Assembly (NCBI GenBank): GCA_946482165.1
Contig: CAMLQS010000240.1
Span: 1-7,746 of the forward strand
Direction of reading: 5' to 3'
Origin: an uncultured Verrucomicrobiota bacterium
GTDB taxonomy: Bacteria; Verrucomicrobiota; Verrucomicrobiae; Opitutales; Opitutaceae
Length of the DNA stretch: 7,746 bases
Positions within the stretch are counted from its first letter, which is position 1. Each line of letters begins with the position of its first letter. The translations under genes and the position numbers were made by a program. The notes below the pieces were generated by a model that was not told the DNA's origin, ran no database searches, and was given only the letters and a program-made list of their open reading frames with translations. Below are positions 1-6,470 of the stretch, piece by piece.

Positions 1-910
1 GCGGATAGAGGCCGCAAAACACCATCGGGCGGACCTCCTTGTAGCCGGGCAGCATCTCGGAGGCGGGCTGGCGCGCGAGTGTAAGGGTGTCGCCGATCTT
101 GATATCGGTCGTGTCCTTGATGTTCGAGATGACGTAGCCGACATCGCCGGCGTCGAGGGTGGCCATCTTGGTCATCTTCGGGGTGAAGACGCCGACCTCC
201 TTGATTTCGGACTTCTGGTTGTTGCTCATGAGCAACATCTGGTCGCCGGCCTTGACCGAGCCGGAGAACACGCGGGCGTAGGTGATGACGCCGCGATAGC
301 TGTCGTAGAGGGAGTCGAAAACGAGGGCGCGGGTGGCGGGGTTGTGCGTCCAGCGCGGCGGCGGGATGCGGGCGACGACGGCCTCGAGGATGTCTTGGAT
401 GCCGATGCCGGACTTGCCGGAGGCGAGAATGGCCTCCTCGGCGGGAATGGTGAGGATGTCCTCGAGCTGCTGCATGCAGAGTTCGAGGTTGGCCGAAGGG
501 AGGTCGATCTTGTTGATGACCGGGATGATTTTCAGGCCCTGCGCGGTGGCGAGGTGGGCGTTGGCCACGGTCTGGGCCTCGACGCCTTGGGCGGCGTCGA
601 TGAGGAGGACGGCGCCTTCGCAGGCGGCGAGCGAACGGGAGACCTCGTAGGCGAAGTCCACGTGGCCCGGCGTGTCCATGAGGTTGATCTTGTAGAGGTG
701 ACCATCCTTGGCCGGATAGGTCATCGTCACCGGGTGGGACTTGATGGTGATGCCGCGTTCCTTCTCCAGATCCATGGAGTCGAGATGCTGCTCGGTCAGC
801 ACGCGTTGGGACACGGTGTTGGTATACTCCAGCAGGCGGTCGGACAGGGTCGTCTTGCCGTGGTCGACGTGGGCAATGATGCAGAAATTACGAGTGAGCG
901 TGGAGTCCAT
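1..910 (-). CDS. lepA: Elongation factor 4 (LepA), N-terminal part, cut by window edge
   Basis: This translational GTPase acts on the ribosome (EF4/LepA, linked to back-translocation and initiation or assembly effects). 303 codons are visible, about half of the usual ~600, and the 3' end lies beyond position 1. The start ATG is at 910-908, just before RNFCIIAH, as in the family. The GTPase motifs are G1 AHVDHGKT (residues 13-20), G2 RGITIK (52-57), G3 DTPGH (79-83) and G4 NKID (133-136). The G5 position reads SGK (about 164-166) where most LepA proteins have SAK. Domain II spans about 190-280. The segment RPMVFCGLYP (294-303) is a LepA hallmark that separates it from TypA and EF-G. The gene is divergent from the sigma-factor gene across 149 bp. 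No Shine-Dalgarno sequence precedes the ATG. TypA/BipA was considered, but the GLYP segment and the IPPP linker (183-186) favour LepA. Confidence 0.96.
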   Translation of the reverse strand, partial: MDSTLTRNFCIIAHVDHGKTTLSDRLLEYTNTVSQRVLTEQHLDSMDLEKERGITIKSHPVTMTYPAKDGHLYKINLMDTPGHVDFAYEVSRSLAACEGAVLLIDAAQGVEAQTVANAHLATAQGLKIIPVINKIDLPSANLELCMQQLEDILTIPAEEAILASGKSGIGIQDILEAVVARIPPPRWTHNPATRALVFDSLYDSYRGVITYARVFSGSVKAGDQMLLMSNNQKSEIKEVGVFTPKMTKMATLDAGDVGYVISNIKDTTDIKIGDTLTLARQPASEMLPGYKEVRPMVFCGLYP

Positions 911-959
911 GCGTGCGGGTGCGGAGGCGCGACGGGCGCGCGGAATCGGCCACCCTGCG

Positions 960-986
960 GGCGGGTTTGAGGCGTTTCAAGCCGCC
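960..986. promoter_or_regulatory. Imperfect hairpin in the lepA/sigma divergent gap
   Basis: GGCGG (960-964) pairs with CCGCC (982-986). TTGA (967-970) pairs with TCAA (977-980) around a 6-nt loop, with a 2x1 internal loop between the two stems. It lies in the 149-bp gap between two divergent genes, so it could be an operator or part of the lepA leader. No clear -35/-10 pair was found for either gene. In GC-rich DNA a structure of this size can arise by chance, so the assignment is weak. Confidence 0.22.
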
Positions 987-1059
987 AAATCGGGGGATCG
1001 GGAAAAAAGAACCTGTTCGGTTTTCGCCCGCGGCGGATGTTATGGGGTAAATCCGGGAA

Positions 1060-2766
1060 ATGAACGATGACGCCGCATTGCTCGAACACTACGCGCGGAG
1101 TGGCGCCGAAGACGCCTTCTCTGAGCTCGTCTCGCGTCACCTCGCGCTGGTTTATCACGCGGCGCTCAGGCAGGTTGCGGGCGACACGCGCCGGGCCGAG
1201 GACGTAGCCCAGGCGGTCTTCATCGATCTGGCGCGGAAGGCGGCTCAACTCTCACGGCGCCCTTGCCTCGTAGGATGGCTGCACACCAGCACGCGGTTCG
1301 CCGCGACCAACCTCCGACGCGCCGAGCATCGGCGCCAAATTCGCGAGCGGGAGGCCCTTGCCATGCATGAAATCCAGTCCGCCTCCCCCATCGACACCGC
1401 GTGGGAGCGCCTGCGGCCAGTGATAGACGACGCGCTGCACGACTTGGGTGAACGCGACCGCGAGGCGGTGCTGTTGCGCTACTTCGAAGGCCTGACCTTT
1501 GCCGCCGTCGGCGCGAAACTCTCCGTCACCGAAGACGCCGCGCGCGTCCGCGTGGAACGCGCCCTGGAGAAGATCCGGCGGGCGCTGGCGCATCGCGGCG
1601 TGACTTCGACCTCGGCCGCCCTCGCCACCGTGCTCGGCGGCCACGCTGCCGCGGCGGCCCCGGCCGGACTCGCGTCCCAGATTGCCGCCGGCACCTTCGC
1701 GGCCGGCGCTGGGGTCGGCGCGGGCGCCGCAGGACTCGGACTTCTCACCCTCATGAGCACCACCAAAACCGCCGCCGTCACGGGCGCGCTCTTCCTGCTC
1801 GCCGCCGGAATCGCCATCCAGCAAGGCCTCGAAAATCGGCAAAGCCGCGCCAGCCTGGCAGCCACGCAAAACGAGCACGCCGCCCTTCTTTCGAAGATAT
1901 CCGAGCTGGAGCGCCAGCTCACCGCAAGCGCGGCTCGCGCCCGGGCCACGGAGGACGAGGGAGCCACGCTTCTAGCCACGCTCGACGCAGCTGCCAAGGC
2001 GGGCGCCGTCTCGCCGACCGGCTCCACCGCATCGACGGCGCCGATCACCCGTGCGATGGTCGACGCCCGCTTCAAACGCGCCCGCGAACTCGCGAAGAAC
2101 GGCCACGCCAAAGAGGCCCTCGAGGAGTATCTGTGGTGTTACGATGAAGGCATGCTCCGCATCCCCTATTACTTCGGCGTGCGTCAAAGCTACGTGCTCG
2201 GCGAGATCGCCGAGATCGGCAAAACCTATCCGCCGGCTCTGGACGCTTTGCGCGAGCGCCGGGACAAGGCTGAGCTCGCGATGCTCGGCGGCGATGACCA
2301 CGAGGCCGCGTCGATCTTCGCGAGCATCAACAATGCCCTGGACGAAAACGCGCGCACGCTCCGATTCTGGGATCAACTGCCGGCCGACGACATCCGACGC
2401 TCCGCATTGGGGTCGGAAATCTACGACGAACTTGCCCAAGCGAAGCGTTATCAGGAAGCGATCCAGGCGATGCCATGGCACACCATGAGCATTCTATTCC
2501 ACACCATGAGCGACCGACAGGCGGACATGGCTTCGGACAAGACGCCGAATGCCGAAAAGCGCCGGCAGGAAGAAAAGGCCCGCCTCGTGAAACAAACCGC
2601 CGGCCACATTGAGGTGCTTGCCGGCGCCGGGGACCTGGATCACGCGCGCGAACTCGCCGTCCGACTCCTGACCTTCGACGATTCTCCGGAAACGCAGGCG
2701 CTGGTGAAAGAAGGTCTCTCGCGTGTCGGCCGCCTGACGCTGCTCGACGCGGGCGCCAAGCAATAA
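1060..2766 (+). CDS. ECF-type sigma-70 factor with membrane anchor, coiled coil and helical C-terminal domain
   Basis: The N-terminus is a two-domain ECF sigma factor that would direct RNA polymerase to promoters. Region 2 is about residues 15-92 (SELVSRHLALVYHAALRQ, then EDVAQAVFIDLARKA and GWLHTSTRF). Region 4 is about 113-175, with the helix-turn-helix around GLTFAAVGAKLSVTEDAARVR. An Ala/Gly-rich stretch follows (184-231), then a hydrophobic segment (about 237-255) that could span the membrane. Next come a probable coiled coil (about 257-312), a Thr/Ser/Pro linker (to about 330) and an alpha-helical, TPR-like region (332-568). Simple ECF factors are about 180-200 residues; this one has 568. 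Long sigma proteins of this kind are, from memory, frequent in Verrucomicrobiota. No anti-sigma gene is adjacent. The tail may sense or anchor (inference). The start ATG directly precedes the usual acidic N-terminus (NDDAALLEHYARSG); only a poor GGGG lies upstream. The exact ECF group and its target promoters are unknown. Confidence 0.9.
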   Translation: MNDDAALLEHYARSGAEDAFSELVSRHLALVYHAALRQVAGDTRRAEDVAQAVFIDLARKAAQLSRRPCLVGWLHTSTRFAATNLRRAEHRRQIREREALAMHEIQSASPIDTAWERLRPVIDDALHDLGERDREAVLLRYFEGLTFAAVGAKLSVTEDAARVRVERALEKIRRALAHRGVTSTSAALATVLGGHAAAAAPAGLASQIAAGTFAAGAGVGAGAAGLGLLTLMSTTKTAAVTGALFLLAAGIAIQQGLENRQSRASLAATQNEHAALLSKISELERQLTASAARARATEDEGATLLATLDAAAKAGAVSPTGSTASTAPITRAMVDARFKRARELAKNGHAKEALEEYLWCYDEGMLRIPYYFGVRQSYVLGEIAEIGKTYPPALDALRERRDKAELAMLGGDDHEAASIFASINNALDENARTLRFWDQLPADDIRRSALGSEIYDELAQAKRYQEAIQAMPWHTMSILFHTMSDRQADMASDKTPNAEKRRQEEKARLVKQTAGHIEVLAGAGDLDHARELAVRLLTFDDSPETQALVKEGLSRVGRLTLLDAGAKQ

Positions 2767-2813
2767 GCGGCGAGCACGCCCCATCAGTGCCAAAAATCGT
2801 CGAACACGGGTGC

Positions 2814-2827
2814 GGCACGTTCGTGCC
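2814..2827. terminator. Short palindrome after the sigma gene, possible weak transcript end
   Basis: GGCACG (2814-2819) and CGTGCC (2822-2827) form a 6-bp inverted repeat around TT, equivalent to a 5-bp stem with a GTTC loop. It starts 48 bp after the sigma-factor stop, in the 162-bp gap before the small gene. There is no T-run on either side, so it is not a standard intrinsic terminator. It could be an RNA-stabilising hairpin, a protein-binding palindrome or chance. Confidence 0.22.
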
Positions 2828-2928
2828 AAGCCGCCGAATTGGATCCGAGAGCCGCCGTGAACCCGGAAGCTTCACGCGTCGGCACCGGCGATACTCGAAA
2901 AGCGGAGCCGGCGCTCTAAAGTGGCGAC

Positions 2929-3276
2929 ATGGATACCGCCTACCGCCTCTACCTCGGCGCCCGGAATATCGGCTCACGGGCCTTCTCGGAAAGGGATCTC
3001 GCCCTCGTGGAGGCGATTTTGAACGAACACTTTCACGGCTGGACCACGGTAAAGGCGATCGGCCGCTGGAAAGGAAAAACCGAGGAGGCGCTCGTGATCA
3101 CGTTTACGAGCCATGGAATAAAGACCCCCGAGGCCGACAAGGTGCATGCAGGGGCCGGCGCAGTTGATGCGGAATCTGCGCGCGCGACGCTGGCGAGCTG
3201 CGTCAACCAGCTCAAGAAGCACCTCGGTCAGGAGTCGGTGCTACTTGAACAGGGCGGCGCGGTCGGTATCCGTTGA
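2929..3276 (+). CDS. Small conserved-looking protein of unknown function (115 aa)
   Basis: I do not firmly recognise this protein. It is soluble, with no signal peptide or membrane segment. It opens with a beta-like segment (YRLYLGARN, residues 5-13). A helix follows (FSERDLALVEAILNEHF, about 19-35), then GWTTVKAIGRWKGKTEEALVITF (37-59) and a final helix (about 82-99) leading into ESVLLEQGG (101-109). The order 'LYxG, helix, GxT..A.G.W.G..E...V' resembles small uncharacterised proteins of phage and bacterial genomes and, loosely, DUF3574. This is a memory-based suggestion only. The ATG at 2929 fits the domain start; no Shine-Dalgarno sequence is seen. The gene is co-directional with the sigma gene 162 bp upstream and convergent with fabD 69 bp downstream. 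Its base composition resembles its neighbours, and the protein-like alternation of hydrophobic residues supports a real gene. Confidence 0.7.
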   Translation: MDTAYRLYLGARNIGSRAFSERDLALVEAILNEHFHGWTTVKAIGRWKGKTEEALVITFTSHGIKTPEADKVHAGAGAVDAESARATLASCVNQLKKHLGQESVLLEQGGAVGIR

Positions 3277-3326
3277 ATTGGCTCCGAATCAGCCAGAGCC
3301 AGACTTCGTCGCCGCGCGGAAAGCAC

Positions 3327-3341
3327 CGCCGGGCTTCGGCG
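3327..3341 (-). terminator. Possible weak hairpin after fabD
   Basis: CGCCG (3327-3331) and CGGCG (3337-3341) form a 5-bp stem with a 5-nt loop. It lies immediately downstream of the fabD stop, in the 69-bp gap between the converging small gene and fabD. On the minus strand only a short, broken pyrimidine stretch (GTGCTTTCC) follows. The stem is short and the T-tract poor, so this is a tentative terminator. Confidence 0.25.
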
Positions 3342-3345
3342 CCGC

Positions 3346-4263
3346 TCAGGCCGCGCAGTCCGCAAACTCGCTGAGACTGCGGACCTGCCAGGCCTTGTCG
3401 GTGCGCTTGGCGAGGCCGGCAAGCACGCCGCCCGGCCCGAGCTCGAGGAAGTTGACTGCGGCGGGACCGCCTGCGGTGGCCACGGCGGAGCGCATGCAGT
3501 CTTCCCAAAGCACGGACGAGACGACCTGCTTCACGAGCGCGGCCTTGATCGCGGCCGGATCGGAGACGGCCAGACCGGTCGTATTGGTGAAGACGGTGAA
3601 CTTCGGCGCGGCGAAGGGCACGGTGTCGAGGAAGGCCGCGAACGCCGCGCGGGCGGGCTCCATCAGGCGCGAGTGGTAGGCGCCCGCCACATTAAGCGAG
3701 ATGACCTTTTTGATGCCGTGGTCCTTGGCCGCGGCGACGGCGGCGTCGACCTTGGCTTTCTCGCCGGAGACGATGATCTGCCCGGGCGCGTTGAAATTGG
3801 CGGCCTCGATATCGAAGGCGGCGCAGACCTCGGCGACCTTGGCACGCTCCTCGCCGATGATCGCGGCCATGCCTCCGACCGATTGCTCGCAGGCTACCTG
3901 CATGAGACGTCCGCGCTCGGCGACCACGCGCAGGCCGGTGGCAAAGTCAAAGACACCCGCGGCGGTGTAGGCGGTGACTTCGCCAAGCGACAGGCCAAGC
4001 GCCATGGAGACGTCGTTCAATTTGCCCTGCTCCTTGAGGATCGCATGCAACGCCATGCCGTGAACGAAGAGCGCGGTTTGGCAGACCTTGGTCTGGGTGA
4101 GCTCGGTGTCGGGCCCTTCGAAAGAGAGCTTGGTGAGGCTCCAGCCGAGGACGCGGTCGGCCTCGTCATAAAGCGCGCGAGCAGTCGCGGAATTGTCGTA
4201 GAGCGACTTGCCCATGCCGACTTTTTGGGCGCCTTGACCGGCGAAAAGGAGAGCGGTGGCCAT
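3346..4263 (-). CDS. fabD: Malonyl-CoA:ACP transacylase (FabD)
   Basis: FabD transfers the malonyl group from malonyl-CoA to acyl carrier protein, supplying the extender unit of type II fatty acid synthesis in the cytoplasm. At 305 residues it has the normal length. The N-terminal GQGAQ (9-13) contributes the oxyanion-hole Gln10. The nucleophile elbow is GLSLGE (90-95) with Ser92. Arg117, in ERGRLM, binds the malonyl carboxylate. The catalytic His197 is in AYHSRLMEP (195-203). Gln246 fits the conserved Gln near the C-terminus, and ELGPGGVLAGL (274-284) is the usual closing motif. The common GHSLGE has Leu in place of His; the same variant is known in plant and chlamydial enzymes, so activity is expected. 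The gene stands apart from fabH, fabG and acpP, which are not in view. A terminator lies between pilT and this gene, so it should have its own promoter in the short gap. None is evident, nor is a Shine-Dalgarno sequence. Confidence 0.95.
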   Translation of the reverse strand: MATALLFAGQGAQKVGMGKSLYDNSATARALYDEADRVLGWSLTKLSFEGPDTELTQTKVCQTALFVHGMALHAILKEQGKLNDVSMALGLSLGEVTAYTAAGVFDFATGLRVVAERGRLMQVACEQSVGGMAAIIGEERAKVAEVCAAFDIEAANFNAPGQIIVSGEKAKVDAAVAAAKDHGIKKVISLNVAGAYHSRLMEPARAAFAAFLDTVPFAAPKFTVFTNTTGLAVSDPAAIKAALVKQVVSSVLWEDCMRSAVATAGGPAAVNFLELGPGGVLAGLAKRTDKAWQVRSLSEFADCAA

Positions 4264-4309
4264 AAGGAAAACGCGAAGCGCTAAGGCCCCGGGACGGCGA
4301 AACCAAGGC

Positions 4310-4342
4310 AGAAAAGAAGCCGCGTCGGAGCGGACGCGGCTT
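4310..4342 (-). terminator. Rho-independent terminator of pilT
   Basis: A perfect 10-bp inverted repeat is formed by 4317-4326 and 4333-4342 around a 6-nt loop. Read on the minus strand, the GC-rich stem is followed directly by a T-rich tract (CTTTTCT, 4316-4310). It begins about 33 bp after the pilT stop and ends about 46 bp before the fabD start. It should therefore end the pilT transcript and separate it from fabD. On the plus strand only TTT follows the stem, so termination should mainly act on minus-strand transcription. Confidence 0.85.
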
Positions 4343-4375
4343 TGGCAAGAAACGCGGCGAACGGGCGCCGTCGCT

Positions 4376-5467
4376 TCAGGTCTTCATAAAAATCCCCTTC
4401 AGGTTCATCTCCAATGCCTGCGGATTGGGCGAGAAACGGAGCCCGTCCGCCTTGCTGATCTTGCCTGCCTTGATGAGGCGGTAGATGTCGCGGTTGAAGG
4501 AAAAGGTCCCGCTGTCGGCGCCGGTATCGAGGAGTCCCTGAACTTTCTCGTTTTGCCCCTCGAGGATCAGATTTCGCACCGTGGTGTCGGCGGCGAGGAT
4601 CTCGTTGGCCGGCACGCGTCCGCCGCCCTCGAGGGCGGGCACGAGTTTTTGGCAAATAAAGCCACGGAGCGAACAGGCGATCTGACGCCTAGCGAGGAGC
4701 TGCTGCTCGGGCGGAAAAAACTCGAAAAGCCGGGTCAACGCCTGCGAAACGGTGCCGGCATGCATCGTGGAGAGCACGAGGTGGCCTGTCTCCGCGGCGG
4801 AGATCGCAGTCTCGAAGGTTTCGCGATCACGCATCTCTCCGATGAGGATGATGTCGGGGTTTTGGCGAAGCACGGCCTTGATCGCCAATTCGAAGTTGGG
4901 CACGTCGAGGCCGATCTCTCGCTGCTGGAAGACGGATTTGTCGTCTTGGAACGTGAACTCGATCGGGTCCTCCAGCGTGATGATGTGACGGTCGAGGTTC
5001 TGGTTAATCCAGTTCAACATCGCCGCCATGGTGGAGCTTTTGCCGGAACCGGTGGCGCCGCAGACAAGCAGAATGCCGTCCTTGGCCTTGGCGAGTCGCA
5101 GGATCGCCTCGGGATCGAGCTGAAGCTGCTCGAAAGTGGGCGCCGAGCTCTTGATGTGACGAAACACGAGGCTCACCTGACCGCGCTGGTGGAAGGCATT
5201 GACGCGAAAACGTCCGACTTCGGCCGAAAAATACGCGAAATCGACCTGTCCGTAATCGATCCACAATTGGGCGAAGACCTTGGGCACGTGCTCGTTGACG
5301 AAGGCCTCCGCCTCCGCGTCGAGGATCGGGTCCATGTCGACCGGCTTCAAGCGGCCCGACATACGGACATAGCCGGGTTTTCCCGCTTTGATGACTATGT
5401 CGCTCGCGCCGGAGTCGACGGCCAATTTTAGCAGATCGTTGAAAAGCTCGGTGTGCGGAGTGGGCAT
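4376..5467 (-). CDS. pilT: PilT-family type IV pilus retraction ATPase
   Basis: This is a cytoplasmic hexameric ATPase of the secretion/twitching-motility family that drives type IV pilus retraction. Its 363 residues match PilT (about 340-370) and are too short for the extension ATPase PilB. The N-terminal PAS-like domain is about 1-110 (SGASDIVIKAGKPGYVRMSGRL, with GRFRVNAFHQRG at 85-96). The Walker A motif is GATGSGKSS (137-145) with Lys143. The Asp box is ITLEDPIEF (163-171). Walker B is DIILIGEMRD (205-214) with Glu211. The His box is TGHLVLSTMHAGT (227-239) with His229 and His236. TVRNLILEGQ (296-305) corresponds to the AIRNLIRE motif typical of PilT. The usual TLHTTSA of the His box reads TMHAGTV. 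No other pilus gene is in the window. The gene is divergent from dapA across 82 bp and is followed by its own terminator. PilU is the main alternative, but the C-terminal motif favours PilT. Confidence 0.92.
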   Translation of the reverse strand: MPTPHTELFNDLLKLAVDSGASDIVIKAGKPGYVRMSGRLKPVDMDPILDAEAEAFVNEHVPKVFAQLWIDYGQVDFAYFSAEVGRFRVNAFHQRGQVSLVFRHIKSSAPTFEQLQLDPEAILRLAKAKDGILLVCGATGSGKSSTMAAMLNWINQNLDRHIITLEDPIEFTFQDDKSVFQQREIGLDVPNFELAIKAVLRQNPDIILIGEMRDRETFETAISAAETGHLVLSTMHAGTVSQALTRLFEFFPPEQQLLARRQIACSLRGFICQKLVPALEGGGRVPANEILAADTTVRNLILEGQNEKVQGLLDTGADSGTFSFNRDIYRLIKAGKISKADGLRFSPNPQALEMNLKGIFMKT

Positions 5468-5549
5468 GCGGTGCTAAATGGGGAAATAGGGTTGCGCCGG
5501 GAGTATTTCACCATGCCATCCCGCGCAAGGTATCGTTTTACAACTTAGC
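5468..5549. promoter_or_regulatory. Divergent pilT/dapA promoter region
   Basis: These 82 bp separate two divergent start codons and must hold promoters for both genes. The stretch is more AT-rich than its surroundings. For dapA the best -10-like words are TATCGT (5531-5536) and TACAAC (5539-5544). The latter would put transcription start close to the ATG, giving an almost leaderless mRNA. No matching -35 box was found. For pilT a TTGCGC word (5527-5522, minus) has only a poor -10 partner. The region is assigned by position; the individual boxes are guesses. Confidence 0.4.
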
Positions 5550-6452
5550 ATGAAAAAGCGCCCCCTCACCGGCACCATCACCGCCCTCGTCACGCCTTTC
5601 CGCAAGCAGGCCGTCGCATTCGACGACTTCGCCAAGCTTGTCGAGGCCCAGATCAAGGCAGGGATCGACGGCATCGTGCCCGTCGGCACCACCGGCGAGT
5701 CGCCAACCCTTTCCCATGACGAGCACATGGAAGTGATCAGCGCCGCCGTCGCCGCCTCGCGCGGCCGGGTGCCCGTGATCGCCGGCACCGGCTCCAACTC
5801 GACCGCCGAGGCCGTCGAGCTGACCGCGCTCGCCACCGAGGCCGGAGCAGACGCCGTGCTCGTGGTCGCGCCCTACTACAACAAGCCTTCGCAGGAAGGC
5901 GTTTTCGGCTACTTCTCCGCCGTCGCCGAGGCCACCGACAAGCCCGTCATCCTCTACTCCATCCCCGGCCGCTGCGGCATCGAGATCGGCGTCGGCGTCG
6001 TCGAGCGCCTTCGCGCCAAGTATCCGCACGTTCGCTACATCAAGGAGGCCGGCGGCTCCGTCGACCGGGTCGACCAGCTCAAGCACGCCCTGGGCAACGA
6101 CATCGTCGTGCTCAGCGGCGACGACTCCCTCACCCTGCCCTTCATCTCCGTCGGCGCCGAAGGCGTGATCAGCGTGGCCTCCAACCTCCTGCCCAAGCAG
6201 GTCGTCGGCCTCGTCGACGCCGCCCTCGCCGGCGACTTCGCCAAGGCACGCGCCGCCCATCGCAAGCTCTACCCGGTGTTCAAGTCGCTCTTCCTCGAGC
6301 CCAATCCCGTGCCCGTCAAGTTCGCCATGCAGCGCGCCGGCATGATCGGCTCCGCCGAGGTCCGCCCGCCGCTCAGCCCCATCACCAAGCAGCCCGCCGA
6401 CACCCTCGTCGCCGCGTTGGCCGCCCTCGAAGGCAAGAAGTCCAAAAGGTAA
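5550..6452 (+). CDS. dapA: 4-hydroxy-tetrahydrodipicolinate synthase (DapA)
   Basis: DapA condenses pyruvate with aspartate-semialdehyde, the committed step of the diaminopimelate/lysine branch that also feeds peptidoglycan. It is a cytoplasmic TIM-barrel enzyme, usually a tetramer. At 300 residues it has the family length. PVGTTGES (44-51) carries the Thr pair of the proton relay. APYYNKPSQEG (107-117) holds Tyr110. LYSIPGRCG (135-143) holds Tyr136 and the substrate-carboxylate Arg141. YIKEAGG (163-169) carries the Schiff-base Lys165. SGDDSLTLP (189-197) is the next conserved loop. The IPGR variant replaces the VPSR seen in enterobacterial enzymes. The start at 5550 gives MKKRPLTGTITALVTPF, the usual N-terminus; no Shine-Dalgarno sequence precedes it. 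dapB follows after 104 bp holding a strong paired palindrome, and the two are likely one transcription unit. No upstream riboswitch was recognised. Confidence 0.97.
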   Translation: MKKRPLTGTITALVTPFRKQAVAFDDFAKLVEAQIKAGIDGIVPVGTTGESPTLSHDEHMEVISAAVAASRGRVPVIAGTGSNSTAEAVELTALATEAGADAVLVVAPYYNKPSQEGVFGYFSAVAEATDKPVILYSIPGRCGIEIGVGVVERLRAKYPHVRYIKEAGGSVDRVDQLKHALGNDIVVLSGDDSLTLPFISVGAEGVISVASNLLPKQVVGLVDAALAGDFAKARAAHRKLYPVFKSLFLEPNPVPVKFAMQRAGMIGSAEVRPPLSPITKQPADTLVAALAALEGKKSKR

Positions 6453-6470
6453 GTCGTCGCCTCTTCGGCA

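Noticed and set aside
344..970. Plus-strand open frame (208 codons) opposite lepA
   Set aside because: Antisense to LepA, whose G1-G4 motifs are all in place on the minus strand.
1001..1024. AACC/GGTT mini-hairpin followed on the minus strand by CTTTTTT, looking like a terminator or attenuator ahead of lepA
   Set aside because: The stem is only 4 bp plus weak extensions, too unstable for an intrinsic terminator; the T-run alone is not evidence.
4256..5431. Long open frame (391 codons) on the plus strand opposite pilT and the start of fabD
   Set aside because: It is antisense to two genes with intact catalytic motifs, has no recognisable domain, and is rich in Gly, Arg, His and Glu as expected from a GC-rich shadow frame.
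5468..5549. Possible lysine riboswitch ahead of dapA
   Set aside because: Only 82 bp separate dapA from divergent pilT, far too short for the lysine aptamer plus expression platform, and no supporting helices are visible.
5538..6260. Minus-strand open frame (240 codons) opposite dapA
   Set aside because: Antisense to a clear DapA with all catalytic residues; the low-complexity Gly/Asp content is typical of a shadow.
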